DNA of 46,494 bases from Streptococcus sp. DD13 (GTDB lineage Bacteria > Bacillota > Bacilli > Lactobacillales > Streptococcaceae). The position numbers were made by a program, and so were the translations under genes. The stretch covers positions 264,378-310,871 of the forward strand of contig NZ_KQ969506.1 in NCBI RefSeq assembly GCF_001578875.1, in the 5' to 3' direction. This document shows, piece after piece, positions 1 to 8,227 of this stretch; position 1 is the stretch's first letter, and the number at the start of each line of letters is the position of its first letter. Under the pieces are notes generated by a model. The model did not search any database. It was not told where the DNA came from and saw only the letters and a program-made list of their open reading frames with translations.

Positions 1-11
1 TTAGTGTGATA

Positions 12-20
12 TGGTATAAT
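12..20 (+). promoter_or_regulatory. Extended -10 promoter of deoB
   Basis: The sequence TGGTATAAT is a perfect -10 hexamer with the TGn extension. It lies about 33 bases before the deoB start codon, and an AAGGAG ribosome site follows at 43-48. Any -35 element would fall before the first base of the window. Confidence 0.75.
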
Positions 21-53
21 AAAAGTATATTTTCTACTTGTAAAGGAGACATT

Positions 54-1265
54 ATGTCTAAATTTAAGCGCATCCATTTAGTGGTGTTAGACTCTGTCGG
101 AATCGGGGCGGCACCCGATGCCAATAACTTTGTCAATGCCGGCGTACCTGATGGCGTATCAGATACCCTAGGTCACATTTCGAAAACCGTTGGGCTGAAT
201 GTACCCAACATGGCTAAGATTGGCCTTGGAAATATTCCGCGGGAGACACCCCTTGCGACAGTGCCTGCTGAAAAAAATCCCACGGGTTATGTGACCAAAC
301 TCCAGGAAGTTTCCCTTGGAAAAGACACCATGACCGGACACTGGGAAATCATGGGCCTAAATATTACCGAGCCTTTCGATACCTTCTGGAATGGCTTCCC
401 TGAAGAAATCATCACCAAAATCGAAGCATTTTCAGGCCGTAAGGTTATCCGTGAGGCCAATAAACCCTACTCAGGGACAGCGGTCATCGACGATTTTGGC
501 CCTCGTCAGATGGAAACGGGTGAGCTGATTATCTATACCTCTGCGGACCCTGTGCTTCAAATTGCGGCCCACGAAGATATTATTCCATTGGACGAACTCT
601 ACCGGATCTGTGAATACGCTCGTTCGATTACACTTGAGCGTCCTGCCCTTCTTGGCCGGATCATCGCTCGTCCTTATGTGGGTGAGCCTGGAAACTTTAC
701 ACGGACAGCCAATCGTCGAGACTTAGCCGTATCACCTTTTGCCCCAACAGTTTTGGATAAACTCAACGATGCAGGGATTGATACCTATTCTGTCGGAAAG
801 ATTAGCGATATCTTTAACGGCGCTGGAATCAATCACGACATGGGGCACAACAAATCCAACAGTCACGGTATCGATACCCTGATCAAGACTTTGGGTCTGC
901 CAGAATTTGAAAAAGGCTTCTCCTTTACCAACTTGGTGGACTTTGATGCCCTTTATGGTCACCGTCGGGATCCACATGGCTACCGGGATTGCTTGCATGA
1001 GTTTGATGAGCGCTTGCCAGAAATCATCGCTGGCTTGCGTGAAGACGACTTGCTCTTGATCACTGCTGATCATGGAAATGATCCAACCTATGCAGGGACA
1101 GATCACACCCGTGAGTATATTCCCCTCTTGGCTTACAGCCCATCCTTTAGGGGCAATGGCGTGATCCCTGTCGGACATTTTGCGGATATTTCAGCTACTA
1201 TTGCTGATAACTTCGGTGTTGAAACTGCCATGATTGGAGAGAGCTTCTTGGATCAATTGAACTAA
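54..1265 (+). CDS. deoB: Phosphopentomutase
   Basis: Interconverts ribose-1-phosphate or deoxyribose-1-phosphate with the 5-phosphates, linking nucleoside phosphorolysis to central metabolism in the cytosol. The 403-residue product has the usual family length. It belongs to the alkaline-phosphatase superfamily: the metal-binding motif [12 protein letters not shown] includes Asp13, the KDTMTGHWE segment near residues 90-98 holds the threonine expected to be phosphorylated, and [16 protein letters not shown] near the C-terminus supplies the second metal cluster. I chose the ATG at 54 because AAGGAG sits 5 bases upstream. An in-frame ATG at 6 would overlap the promoter. The next gene starts 2 bases after the stop, so deoB leads an operon with the DUF1697 gene, punA and the CLC gene. 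punA makes the sugar phosphate that DeoB uses. Confidence 0.97.
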   Translation: MSKFKRIHLVVLDSVGIGAAPDANNFVNAGVPDGVSDTLGHISKTVGLNVPNMAKIGLGNIPRETPLATVPAEKNPTGYVTKLQEVSLGKDTMTGHWEIMGLNITEPFDTFWNGFPEEIITKIEAFSGRKVIREANKPYSGTAVIDDFGPRQMETGELIIYTSADPVLQIAAHEDIIPLDELYRICEYARSITLERPALLGRIIARPYVGEPGNFTRTANRRDLAVSPFAPTVLDKLNDAGIDTYSVGKISDIFNGAGINHDMGHNKSNSHGIDTLIKTLGLPEFEKGFSFTNLVDFDALYGHRRDPHGYRDCLHEFDERLPEIIAGLREDDLLLITADHGNDPTYAGTDHTREYIPLLAYSPSFRGNGVIPVGHFADISATIADNFGVETAMIGESFLDQLN

Positions 1266-1266
1266 G

Positions 1267-1812
1267 ATGACCCGTTTTGCACTTCTGGTCAGAGGCATCA
1301 ATGTCGGTGGCAAAAATAAGGTCGTCATGGCAGAGCTTCGTCAAGAGTTGACAGGGTTGGGACTTGAAAAGGTTGAGACCTACATCAACAGTGGCAATGC
1401 CTTCTTTGACGCCACGCAGCCTAAAGATGACTTAGTTCCTCTATTGAAGCATTTCTTTGCAAAACACTATCCTTTTATCCAGTCTTTTTCTTTGCTGAGT
1501 CAGGAGGAGTTTGAGACGGAGCTGAAACATCTACCAGATTGGTGGAAGAAAGACATGGCTCGAAAAGATGTCCTCTTTTACACGGAGGGAGTGGATATGG
1601 ATCGGGTTATCAGGCAAGTTTCAGAATTGAACCTACAGGATGAAGTGCTTCATTTTGGGAAACTTGGGATTTTCTGGGGGAAATTCTCTGAAGCAACTTA
1701 CGCCCAGACAGCTTATCACAAGCAACTACTCAAGTTGCCTTTCTACCGCACGTTGACCATCCGAAATGCCAATACTTTTGATAAAATCGGTCACTTACTA
1801 ATAAACTATTGA
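1267..1812 (+). CDS. DUF1697 family protein
   Basis: The 181-residue protein matches the DUF1697 family: the N-terminus MTRFALLVRGINVGGKNKV is the family signature, and the ETYINSGNAFF segment follows. The family has no settled biochemical function, so none is assigned. It has no signal peptide or membrane segment and should be cytosolic. Its ATG begins one base after the deoB stop codon, and punA follows 10 bases after its own stop, so it is very likely translated from the deoB-punA message. The conserved position inside a nucleoside-salvage operon suggests a link with nucleoside metabolism, but this is inference from context only. Confidence 0.85.
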   Translation: MTRFALLVRGINVGGKNKVVMAELRQELTGLGLEKVETYINSGNAFFDATQPKDDLVPLLKHFFAKHYPFIQSFSLLSQEEFETELKHLPDWWKKDMARKDVLFYTEGVDMDRVIRQVSELNLQDEVLHFGKLGIFWGKFSEATYAQTAYHKQLLKLPFYRTLTIRNANTFDKIGHLLINY

Positions 1813-1822
1813 AGGAGAAAAA

Positions 1823-2632
1823 ATGACTTATTTAGAAAACATTTATGAAACGCGTGATTTTTTGAAAAACGCTGGTGTGGAAGCACCGGAATTTGGGTTA
1901 ATCCTTGGATCAGGATTGGGAGAACTTGCAGAAGAGATTGAAAATGCCCTCGTCTTTGACTATGCAGATATTCCCAACTGGGCCCAATCAACGGTTGTCG
2001 GTCATGCGGGGAAGCTTGTCTATGGAGACCTGGCTGGTAAGAAGGTTCTGGCATTGCAAGGACGGATCCACTACTACGAAGGCCTAGGCCTACAAGCCGT
2101 CACCTTCCCAGTCCGTGTCATGAAAGCCCTTGGCTGTACAGGTATCTTAGTAACCAACGCGGCTGGAGGTGTTAGCTTTGGTCCTGGAACGCTTATGGCT
2201 ATTTCTGACCACATCAATATGACAGGGGCAAATCCCCTCATTGGTGAAAATTTAGATGAGTTTGGTCCTCGCTTCCCAGATATGTCGAAAGCCTACACGC
2301 CAGAATACCGTGAGATTGCGCATCGTGTAGCGAAAGAAGCTGGTATCAAGTTGGACGAAGGGGTTTATTGTGGATGGTCAGGACCTGCTTATGAAACACC
2401 TGCTGAAATTCGTGCCCTTAAGACACTAGGAGCAGATGCAGTCGGCATGTCTACAGTGCCAGAGGTGATTGTTGCCGTTCATTCAGGTTTAAAGGTGCTT
2501 GGTATCTCCTGCATCACCAATCACGCAGCTGGTTTCCAAGATTCGCTTAGTCACGAAGAAGTGGTCGCAGTGACTCAGCAGGTCAAGGGGGATTTTAAAG
2601 GATTGATTAAAGCCATCTTGGCAGAACTGTAA
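1823..2632 (+). CDS. punA: Purine nucleoside phosphorylase, trimeric class
   Basis: Cleaves inosine, guanosine and deoxy forms with phosphate to give the free base and (deoxy)ribose-1-phosphate. The 269 residues fit the trimeric low-molecular-mass PNP family. Visible motifs are GLILGSGLGELAEE (phosphate loop), VVGHAGKLVYG with the phosphate-contacting His, LQGRIHYYEG, VTNAAGGV and the C-terminal CITNHAAG. A GAAGGAGA ribosome site lies just before the ATG. The gene follows deoB, whose enzyme consumes its sugar phosphate. The window also has the hexameric-type deoD 2.2 kb downstream, so both PNP classes are encoded close together, probably splitting guanosine/inosine and adenosine substrates. 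Confidence 0.96.
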   Translation: MTYLENIYETRDFLKNAGVEAPEFGLILGSGLGELAEEIENALVFDYADIPNWAQSTVVGHAGKLVYGDLAGKKVLALQGRIHYYEGLGLQAVTFPVRVMKALGCTGILVTNAAGGVSFGPGTLMAISDHINMTGANPLIGENLDEFGPRFPDMSKAYTPEYREIAHRVAKEAGIKLDEGVYCGWSGPAYETPAEIRALKTLGADAVGMSTVPEVIVAVHSGLKVLGISCITNHAAGFQDSLSHEEVVAVTQQVKGDFKGLIKAILAEL

Positions 2633-2636
2633 AAAG

Positions 2637-3914
2637 ATGCGATCTAGAATCCTTCGTCTTCCTTACCCACTAAGGTTGATTTTGGCGATCTTTGCTCTTG
2701 GAGTTGGGGCGGGCCTTGTCGGGATGGCTTGCCATTACTTACTCGAATTGGTTCAACTAGTAGCATTTGGGAGTGATGCTAGTAATTTATGGAAACAGTA
2801 TGATCAGGCTGGAGGGCTACGGCGCTTTCTGGCTCTCGGCTTGACGGGTTTATTGGCTGCTGTCTTTTGGTTTGAACTTCAGAGACGGTACAAGATCTTA
2901 TCAATCAAACAGCAAATGAACCTTGTAGGGGAAGGAGAGCCAAAGATTCGTCTTCAAATCGCTCATGCTGCAGCGCAAGTAGCCATTGTTGGAGCGGGTG
3001 CCTCAGTTGGCAAGGAAGGGGCACCACGGGAGGTCGGTGCATTAATCGGTGGTCGTTTGTCCAAATGGCTGGATTTGATGAAAAAGGATCGCAAATTATT
3101 GATTGCTTGCGGAGCAGGTGCGGGTCTTGCTGCTGTCTATCAGGTTCCTTTTGCAAGTAGTCTCTTTGTCCTTGAGACTCTGGGGATTGCTTGGACCAGT
3201 CGCAATGTCCTCTTGATTCTGATCAGTTGTTACTTGGCTGATTTTCTGGCCCAACCGCTTGTGGGAAATGCTCCTCTCTACCAAATGGCCTCCCTTTCAT
3301 GGACAGCAGGTAGTTTCTTGCAAGCCCTTTTGTTAGCAACAGTGGTAACCCCCTTGGCTATGGGCTTTGCTTGGTTGACCAAAAGAGCCAGCCAGAATCG
3401 GACTAAAGACCGTAAAATCCTCTGGGTCTTGCCAATCGTTTTTCTAACCTTGGCAGTGGTTGCTATCGATTTCCCGATCTTTATGGGGAATGGGCAAGTC
3501 ATGGCCCAGTTGCTTTTATCGGAACAATCTCTGCCAGCTTTGCCTCTCGTTTTGATTTTGAAGGGACTATTTGTTTACCTTCTCTTGCGAAATGGAGCCT
3601 ACGGAGGGACCTTGACGCCTTCTTTTGCTTTGGGGATTGGAGCAGGCTATTTGGTAACCGTGATCGCAAATCGTTTAGGGTTCGCTTTTTCACCCTCTAT
3701 GGGAATGCTCTTGGGAGCTAGTGTCTTTTTAGGGACCACGCTAAAAGCCCCTTTGACAGGGGCAACCTTGGTTCTTGGATTTACGGGGCAGCCGCTCCTT
3801 CTAAGTCTCCCCCTGTTACTCGCTAGCTTTTCAGCTCAGTGGCTTTCGAGGATTCTTGATAAGATCAGAGAAAAAGCAATAAAACCCCTTCTCCAAAATA
3901 GAAGAAGGGAATGA
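2637..3914 (+). CDS. CLC-family anion transporter
   Basis: Polytopic membrane protein of 425 residues in the CLC chloride channel/antiporter superfamily. The recognisable core is GASVGKEGAPREVGALIGG near residues 121-139, equivalent to the GREGP motif whose Glu is the proton-coupled gate. It is followed by GAGAGLAAVYQVPFASSLFVLE and, later, GGTLTPSFALGIGAG. The GSGIP selectivity-filter motif of chloride members is not evident; the aligned segment reads GEGEP. The TP in place of FAP in the last motif is reminiscent of the fluoride-exporting CLC-F branch. Chloride/proton exchange, fluoride export or another anion are all possible. The ATG lies 4 bases after the punA stop, so it is probably the last gene of the deoB operon. 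No clear terminator follows. Confidence 0.85.
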   Translation: MRSRILRLPYPLRLILAIFALGVGAGLVGMACHYLLELVQLVAFGSDASNLWKQYDQAGGLRRFLALGLTGLLAAVFWFELQRRYKILSIKQQMNLVGEGEPKIRLQIAHAAAQVAIVGAGASVGKEGAPREVGALIGGRLSKWLDLMKKDRKLLIACGAGAGLAAVYQVPFASSLFVLETLGIAWTSRNVLLILISCYLADFLAQPLVGNAPLYQMASLSWTAGSFLQALLLATVVTPLAMGFAWLTKRASQNRTKDRKILWVLPIVFLTLAVVAIDFPIFMGNGQVMAQLLLSEQSLPALPLVLILKGLFVYLLLRNGAYGGTLTPSFALGIGAGYLVTVIANRLGFAFSPSMGMLLGASVFLGTTLKAPLTGATLVLGFTGQPLLLSLPLLLASFSAQWLSRILDKIREKAIKPLLQNRRRE

Positions 3915-3924
3915 GAAGCAGTGT

Positions 3925-4275
3925 TTATTGATTTTCTCGTGTTTCTTGAGAATAGTCCGGCACATCAGGGATATGTTTAAAGAGGTGGTTAACGGATTTT
4001 AAGAGCGTGGACTGTTCCAGAGGATTGCCACTAAAGAGATCCGTAGCTCGTAATTCTTCTTTTTCGAGTAGAGTTTTTAGAGTGACAGCCCTCATCCGGA
4101 TATCATACTATCCTTGAAAAAGTGGCAGGATGGGCTTATCAGATGTCTCTACTGTCAATACAACATCCCCTTCGAGTTCTACAAACAGACCGATGAAGGC
4201 GAGATTGGGGCTGTTCTTTGGAATAATCTGTGGACGGTCGGTTAGCTTTCTCGGCATAAATTGTGATCTAATGTA
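3925..4275 (-). pseudogene. Decayed C-terminal fragment of oleate hydratase (MCRA family)
   Basis: Reading the minus strand from about 4275 gives TYIRSQFMPRKLTDRPQ, then NLAFIGLFVELEGDVVLTVE. These match the conserved YITSQFMPRK...DRPQ and NLxFIGQFVEIPDDVVFTVE region near the end of oleate hydratase, also called myosin-cross-reactive antigen. This FAD enzyme hydrates unsaturated fatty acids. The frame carries an in-frame TAG at 4108-4110 and a further TAA immediately upstream of the conserved segment. About twenty residues expected after TVE seem to be missing. The reading frame otherwise stays open to a TAA at 3925-3927. All of the FAD-binding N-terminal part is absent. This is a gene remnant, not a working gene. 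Confidence 0.8.
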
Positions 4276-4435
4276 GGTCAATTATCGTGTCATTTAGAAG
4301 ACATTGCGCAACCGCTGAATTGTTTGCTTGGCTCTTTCTTGTTCCGCTTGGTTTTTACAGGTATGCTATCCTTTTAACTGCTGTAGATTTCTCAATACCT
4401 CAAACGATAGAAAAGTTGACCCTGTGTTCTCATTG
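4276..4435. other. Gene-poor stretch between remnant and repeats
   Basis: No intact gene is supported here. On the minus strand, about 4296-4350 reads as the end of a charged helical protein (KNQAEQERAKQTIQRLRNVF then stop), preceded by a TAG. This may be the tail of a second decayed gene, which I do not recognise. A plus-strand frame beginning at 4287 has no family resemblance and runs into the repeat, so I do not call it. Confidence 0.3.
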
Positions 4436-4601
4436 GAACACGAGCGGAAAACTTTCTGATACTGATAAAATAAAAATGAAAAGAAAGGGAGTTCGGGTTT
4501 GAAATTGAACCCGGGCTAGAAGCAGTGTAAAAAAGATAAATCCTCCTAGATGCGATGCATTTTTGTCGGATTTCCTATTTTTACTGTGCCTCTTTAACGC
4601 C
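4436..4601. repeat. 166-bp direct repeat, copy 1
   Basis: The 166 bases from GAACACGAGCGG to TCTTTAACGCC recur at 4650-4815 with only a handful of substitutions and no gap. The unit has two palindromic parts. The first is a hairpin at about 4488-4515, with arms TTCGGGTTT and GAACCCGGG around GAAATT. The second is a longer imperfect inverted repeat, from GTGTAAAAAAGATAAATCC to GGATTTCCTATTTTTACTGTG. It encodes nothing recognisable. The structure is like a small non-autonomous element (MITE-like) or an intergenic repeat, but no target-site duplication was identified. Confidence 0.75.
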
Positions 4602-4649
4602 TATCACTCAAAAAAATTTATAGAAAGGAAAGAGCGTGCGTTCAGATTT

Positions 4650-4815
4650 GAACACGAGCGGAAAACTTTCTGAAACTGATAAAATAAAAATGAAAGGAAA
4701 GGGAGTTCGGGTTTGAAATTGAACCCGAGCTAGAGGCTGTGTAAAAAAGATAAATCCTCCTAGATGCGATGCATCTTTGTCGGATTTCCTATTTTTACTG
4801 TGCCTCTTTAACGCC
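4650..4815. repeat. 166-bp direct repeat, copy 2, abutting deoD
   Basis: Second copy of the unit at 4436-4601. It has the same length, the same hairpin (arms TTCGGGTTT and GAACCCGAG) and the same long imperfect inverted repeat. The 48-bp spacer between the copies (4602-4649) itself contains a degenerate version of the hairpin part, so the block may have grown by repeated duplication. Copy 2 ends 16 bases before the deoD start codon and probably displaced the original upstream region of that gene. Confidence 0.75.
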
Positions 4816-4831
4816 CTTGGTATCTTATATT

Positions 4832-5545
4832 ATGTCTATCCATATTTCTGCTAAGCAAGGTGAAATTGCTGATAAAATTCTTCTTCCAGGAGATCCTCTT
4901 CGGGCTAAATTTATCGCTGAGAATTTTCTTGAAGATGCTGTTTGTTTCAATGAAGTCCGTAATATGTTTGGGTACACGGGAACCTATAAAGGGGAGCGTG
5001 TTTCGGTCATGGGGACTGGGATGGGAATGCCTTCGATTTCCATCTATGCGCGTGAGTTGATTGTCGATTATGGTGTGAAGAAATTGATCCGTGTAGGGAC
5101 TGCAGGATCTTTAAATAAGGATGTTCATGTGCGAGAATTGGTTTTAGCCCAAGCAGCGGCGACCAACTCCAACATTATCCGCAACGACTGGCCACAGTTT
5201 GATTTCCCACAAATCGCAAGCTTTGATCTTTTAGACAAGGCCTACCATATTGCCAAAGACTTGGGTATGACGACTCATGTCGGAAATGTCTTGTCATCAG
5301 ATGTCTTTTACTCAAACTACTTTGAAAAGAACATTGAGCTTGGAAAATGGGGCGTCAAGGCGGTCGAAATGGAAGCAGCAGCCCTTTACTATTTGGCTGC
5401 CCAACACCAAGTAGAGGCTCTGGCCATCATGACCATTTCGGATAGCTTGGTCAATCCAGATGAGGATACAACGGCAGAAGAACGGCAAAACACCTTCACC
5501 GATATGATGAAGGTCGGACTAGAAACGCTTATTTCAGGAGAATAA
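4832..5545 (+). CDS. deoD: Purine nucleoside phosphorylase, hexameric DeoD type
   Basis: Phosphorolyses purine nucleosides, typically including adenosine, to base and (deoxy)ribose-1-phosphate. The 237-residue product matches the hexameric family throughout: [20 protein letters not shown] with the phosphate-binding [10 protein letters not shown], the [10 protein letters not shown] and RVGTAGSL loops, [10 protein letters not shown] with the ribose-contacting Glu, and the catalytic Asp in [12 protein letters not shown] chose the ATG at 4832 because homologues begin MSIHI. An earlier in-frame ATG at 4769 lies inside the repeat and adds residues foreign to the family. There is no Shine-Dalgarno sequence before this ATG, which is unusual here. 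A TGGTATCTT at 4818-4826 could be a weak extended -10, which would make the transcript nearly leaderless. A strong terminator follows. Confidence 0.95.
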   Translation: MSIHISAKQGEIADKILLPGDPLRAKFIAENFLEDAVCFNEVRNMFGYTGTYKGERVSVMGTGMGMPSISIYARELIVDYGVKKLIRVGTAGSLNKDVHVRELVLAQAAATNSNIIRNDWPQFDFPQIASFDLLDKAYHIAKDLGMTTHVGNVLSSDVFYSNYFEKNIELGKWGVKAVEMEAAALYYLAAQHQVEALAIMTISDSLVNPDEDTTAEERQNTFTDMMKVGLETLISGE

Positions 5546-5551
5546 CAGAGG

Positions 5552-5577
5552 AAACGGCTATTGGGCCGTTTTTTTTT
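5552..5577 (+). terminator. Rho-independent terminator of deoD
   Basis: Stem AAACGGC (5552-5558) pairs with GCCGTTT (5565-5571) around a six-base loop and runs into nine consecutive T. It begins 7 bases after the deoD stop. Confidence 0.92.
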
Positions 5578-5634
5578 GATAAAGAAATAATATATAAAAT
5601 GATATAGGTGCCACTAGTTCTGACTCCTATTTTT

Positions 5635-5643
5635 TGTTACAAT
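5635..5643 (+). promoter_or_regulatory. Extended -10 promoter of the ABC-F gene, likely leaderless
   Basis: TGTTACAAT is an extended -10. A start site about 7 bases downstream would fall on or next to the A of the ATG at 5650, leaving almost no 5' untranslated region. The only purine stretch, AAGG, ends 2 bases before the ATG, too close to act as a ribosome site. Confidence 0.55.
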
Positions 5644-5649
5644 AAGGCT

Positions 5650-7548
5650 ATGATTATCTTACAAGGAACCAAATTAGAGCGCTCATTTGCGGGAGATGTG
5701 CTATTTGAAAATATTTCCCTACAGGTTGATGAGCGGGATCGTATCGCCTTGGTCGGGCGAAATGGAGTAGGAAAGTCTACCCTCTTGAAACTATTGGTGG
5801 GAGAAGAAAGCCCCACATCCGGAACAGTTCAGATGAAAAAAGGGCTTTCCTATTCTTATCTGGCACAAAATAGTCGATTCGAGTCCAATAAAACGATCTA
5901 TGAAGAAATGTTATCGGTGTTTTCCGAATTGCGTTCGGATGAGAAACGATTACGGAAGCTGGAAGAAGAGATGTCACAATCAACAGGAGAGGACTTGACG
6001 AGACTGATGGCGACTTACGATGCCTTGTCAGAGGATTTTCGTCAGCGGGGCGGTTTTACCTATGAACGGGATGTTCGCTCCATTTTACAGGCCTTCCAGT
6101 TTGATGAGATGATGTGGCCAATGAAGATTCACGAGCTTTCTGGAGGACAAAATACTCGTCTAGCGCTAGCCAAGATGCTGTTGGAACAGCCGGAGCTCTT
6201 GATTCTGGATGAGCCGACCAACCACCTAGATATCGAAACGATTTCTTGGTTGGAAAACTATCTAAGTAATTATCGTGGTGCCTTAATAATCGTAAGTCAT
6301 GACCGTTATTTTCTGGATAAAATCGCGACGGTTACCCTAGATTTAAATCCACACTCTCTGGATAGATATGTGGGGAATTATTCTCGGTTCATGGATTTGA
6401 AGGCTGAAAAATTGGCCACTGAAGAGAAAAACTATGAAAAACAGCAAAAGGAAATTGCAAAACTAGAAGATTTTGTTCAACGCAATATCGTTCGTGCGTC
6501 GACAACTAAACGGGCCCAAGCTAGACGTAAACAGTTGGAAAAGATGGACCGGTTGGAAAAACCAAAAAATCATGAAAAGTCCGCTCACATGGCCTTTTCT
6601 GCTGAGAGGCCATCTGGGAATGTTGTTTTAACAGTAAAGGATGTTGCGATTGGTTATGATGGGCAGGTCTTGTCAGAACCCATCCAGCTAGACGTCCGGA
6701 AAATGGACGCAATCGCAATCGTCGGTCCCAATGGAATCGGAAAAACGACCCTTCTGAAATCTATCGAGGGAAGTTTATCTCCAATCAGGGGTGATATTCG
6801 CTTGGGAGCCAATGTAGATATGGGCTATTATGACCAGCAACATTCCCAATTGACACCGAGTAATACGGTGCTAGACGAGATTTGGAATGACTTTCGGACA
6901 AGTCCAGAAGTGGACATTCGCAATCGGCTAGGAGCCTTTCTCTTTTCAGGTGACGATGTGAAAAAGACGGTTTCTATGTTGTCTGGTGGGGAGCGAGCTC
7001 GATTATTATTGGCCAAGCTATCTATGGAAAACCACAATTTTCTGCTGTTAGATGAGCCGACCAACCACTTGGATATTGACAGCAAGGAAGTATTAGAGGA
7101 GGCCTTGATAGCCTTTGATGGAACCTTGGTATTTGTTAGCCATGACCGTTATTTTATCAATCGTGTGGCGACACAAATTCTTGAAATTTCAGAAAACGGT
7201 TCTCATTTGTATCTAGGGGATTATGATTATTACCTAAGTAAAAAAAGCCAGCAAGAAGAGCTGGTTTCTAGCCAGGAGGACTTGCCAGACGAACAATCGG
7301 GACAAGACCAGTATCGACAGCAAAAGGCCAATCAGAAGGAAGAACGAAAACTCCGTCGGCTCTTAGAAGAACTGGAAGAAAAGATTGATAATACGGAAGT
7401 CCAACTAGAAGAGCTTCAAGATCGTATGGGAGCGACCAATGAGCTTGCAGAGTTGAGCCGACTACAAGAAGAGCTGGAGCAAATCGAAGAACGACAGGAA
7501 AGACTCTTAGCAGAGTGGGAAGAGCTCTCACTAAAGTTGGAAGCTTAA
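5650..7548 (+). CDS. ABC-F ATPase, Uup/YfmR-like, with C-terminal coiled coil
   Basis: Cytosolic, ribosome-associated type of twin-ATPase with no membrane domain. ABC-F proteins act in translation (resolving stalled ribosomes, or ribosome protection). The 632 residues contain NBD1 with Walker A GRNGVGKST, signature LSGGQNTRLALAK and Walker B LLILDEPTNHLD. A charged inter-domain linker follows (about residues 255-310). NBD2 has GPNGIGKTT, LSGGERARLLLAK and LLLDEPTNHLD. The final 100 residues are a charged coiled coil (ERKLRRLLEELEEKID onward) typical of the Uup/YfmR branch. Both ATP sites look intact. The ATG at 5650 is supported by the MIILQGTKLERSF start; earlier in-frame codons precede the promoter. 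The HAD gene begins 20 bases after the stop. Confidence 0.92.
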   Translation: MIILQGTKLERSFAGDVLFENISLQVDERDRIALVGRNGVGKSTLLKLLVGEESPTSGTVQMKKGLSYSYLAQNSRFESNKTIYEEMLSVFSELRSDEKRLRKLEEEMSQSTGEDLTRLMATYDALSEDFRQRGGFTYERDVRSILQAFQFDEMMWPMKIHELSGGQNTRLALAKMLLEQPELLILDEPTNHLDIETISWLENYLSNYRGALIIVSHDRYFLDKIATVTLDLNPHSLDRYVGNYSRFMDLKAEKLATEEKNYEKQQKEIAKLEDFVQRNIVRASTTKRAQARRKQLEKMDRLEKPKNHEKSAHMAFSAERPSGNVVLTVKDVAIGYDGQVLSEPIQLDVRKMDAIAIVGPNGIGKTTLLKSIEGSLSPIRGDIRLGANVDMGYYDQQHSQLTPSNTVLDEIWNDFRTSPEVDIRNRLGAFLFSGDDVKKTVSMLSGGERARLLLAKLSMENHNFLLLDEPTNHLDIDSKEVLEEALIAFDGTLVFVSHDRYFINRVATQILEISENGSHLYLGDYDYYLSKKSQQEELVSSQEDLPDEQSGQDQYRQQKANQKEERKLRRLLEELEEKIDNTEVQLEELQDRMGATNELAELSRLQEELEQIEERQERLLAEWEELSLKLEA

Positions 7549-7568
7549 GGAGGATAGACAGAGGGGAC

Positions 7569-8227
7569 ATGAAAGTATTCGGAAAGAAATCCTTACTGAT
7601 TTTTGATTTGGATGGTCTTTTATGTAACACAGAAGATGTCTATCTTGAAGGCTGGAAGCAAGGGCTTGACCAGATTGGTTTGTCGATTGACAGATGCCAG
7701 CTTTCAACCTTATCTGGACAATCCCCACGAGCGATTGATGCGTTTTTTATCAACAAGGATTGACAGAGAAGCAAGTATCTAACATACGACAGTTTCGCGA
7801 GGATTACATTGATTTTGCCCTTCAACAAGGGCGGATTGAGATGATGCCTGGAGTAGAAGCTTATCTCACAAATCTCTCGGTGGATCAAAGGTGTGCGGTC
7901 TGTTCTTCCTCTCCTAGAAAAAGAGGGAAGAGAATTTTACAGTATCTTGGGCTCTACGAAAAGATGGATTTTTGTTTGTTTGTAGACGATGTCGAAAGGG
8001 CCAAACCGGATCCTCTTCCCTACTTGAAGGTCCTAGACCATTTTCAACTTACAGCGAATCAGGCCTTGGCGTTTGAGGATTCAATCTCCGGTGTTCAATC
8101 TGCCCAAGCTGCAAAGATAGAAGTCATTGGAGTCCGTCATCCGCTAACACGTGATTTTCGAAGCTTGTGTGGTGAAGGGCATGCTATTTCTAGTTTTGAA
8201 GAATTAATGGGAGTTCATAAGGTATGA
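7569..8227 (+). pseudogene. HAD-superfamily phosphatase, frameshifted at a T6 tract
   Basis: Two frames together make one HAD subfamily IA phosphatase (beta-phosphoglucomutase-like). The first, from the ATG at 7569, has motif I FDLDGLLCNTED and stops at TGA 7761-7763. The second carries motif II (CAVCSSSP), motif III Lys (AKPDPLPYLKV) and motif IV (LAFEDSISGVQSAQ) and ends at 8227. The break lies just after a run of six T at 7743-7748. Seven T would give DAFFYQQGLTEKQ and restore one frame of 219 residues, while the present sequence gives DAFFINKD then stop. It could be a real inactivation, slippage-based switching or a base-calling error. The substrate is unknown. It sits between the ABC-F and phosphatase genes and overlaps the latter by ATGA. 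Confidence 0.82.

Noticed and set aside
732-1178. Long antisense frame inside deoB
   Set aside because: Opposite-strand shadow of a well-supported gene with no start signals or family match.
4287-4502. Plus-strand frame of 71 codons beside the repeats
   Set aside because: No family resemblance, no ribosome site, and it runs into the repeat unit; more likely chance.
7515-7568. Earlier in-frame ATG for the HAD gene inside the ABC-F gene
   Set aside because: The ATG at 7569 has a GAGGGGA site, and the extra residues do not match the HAD family start.
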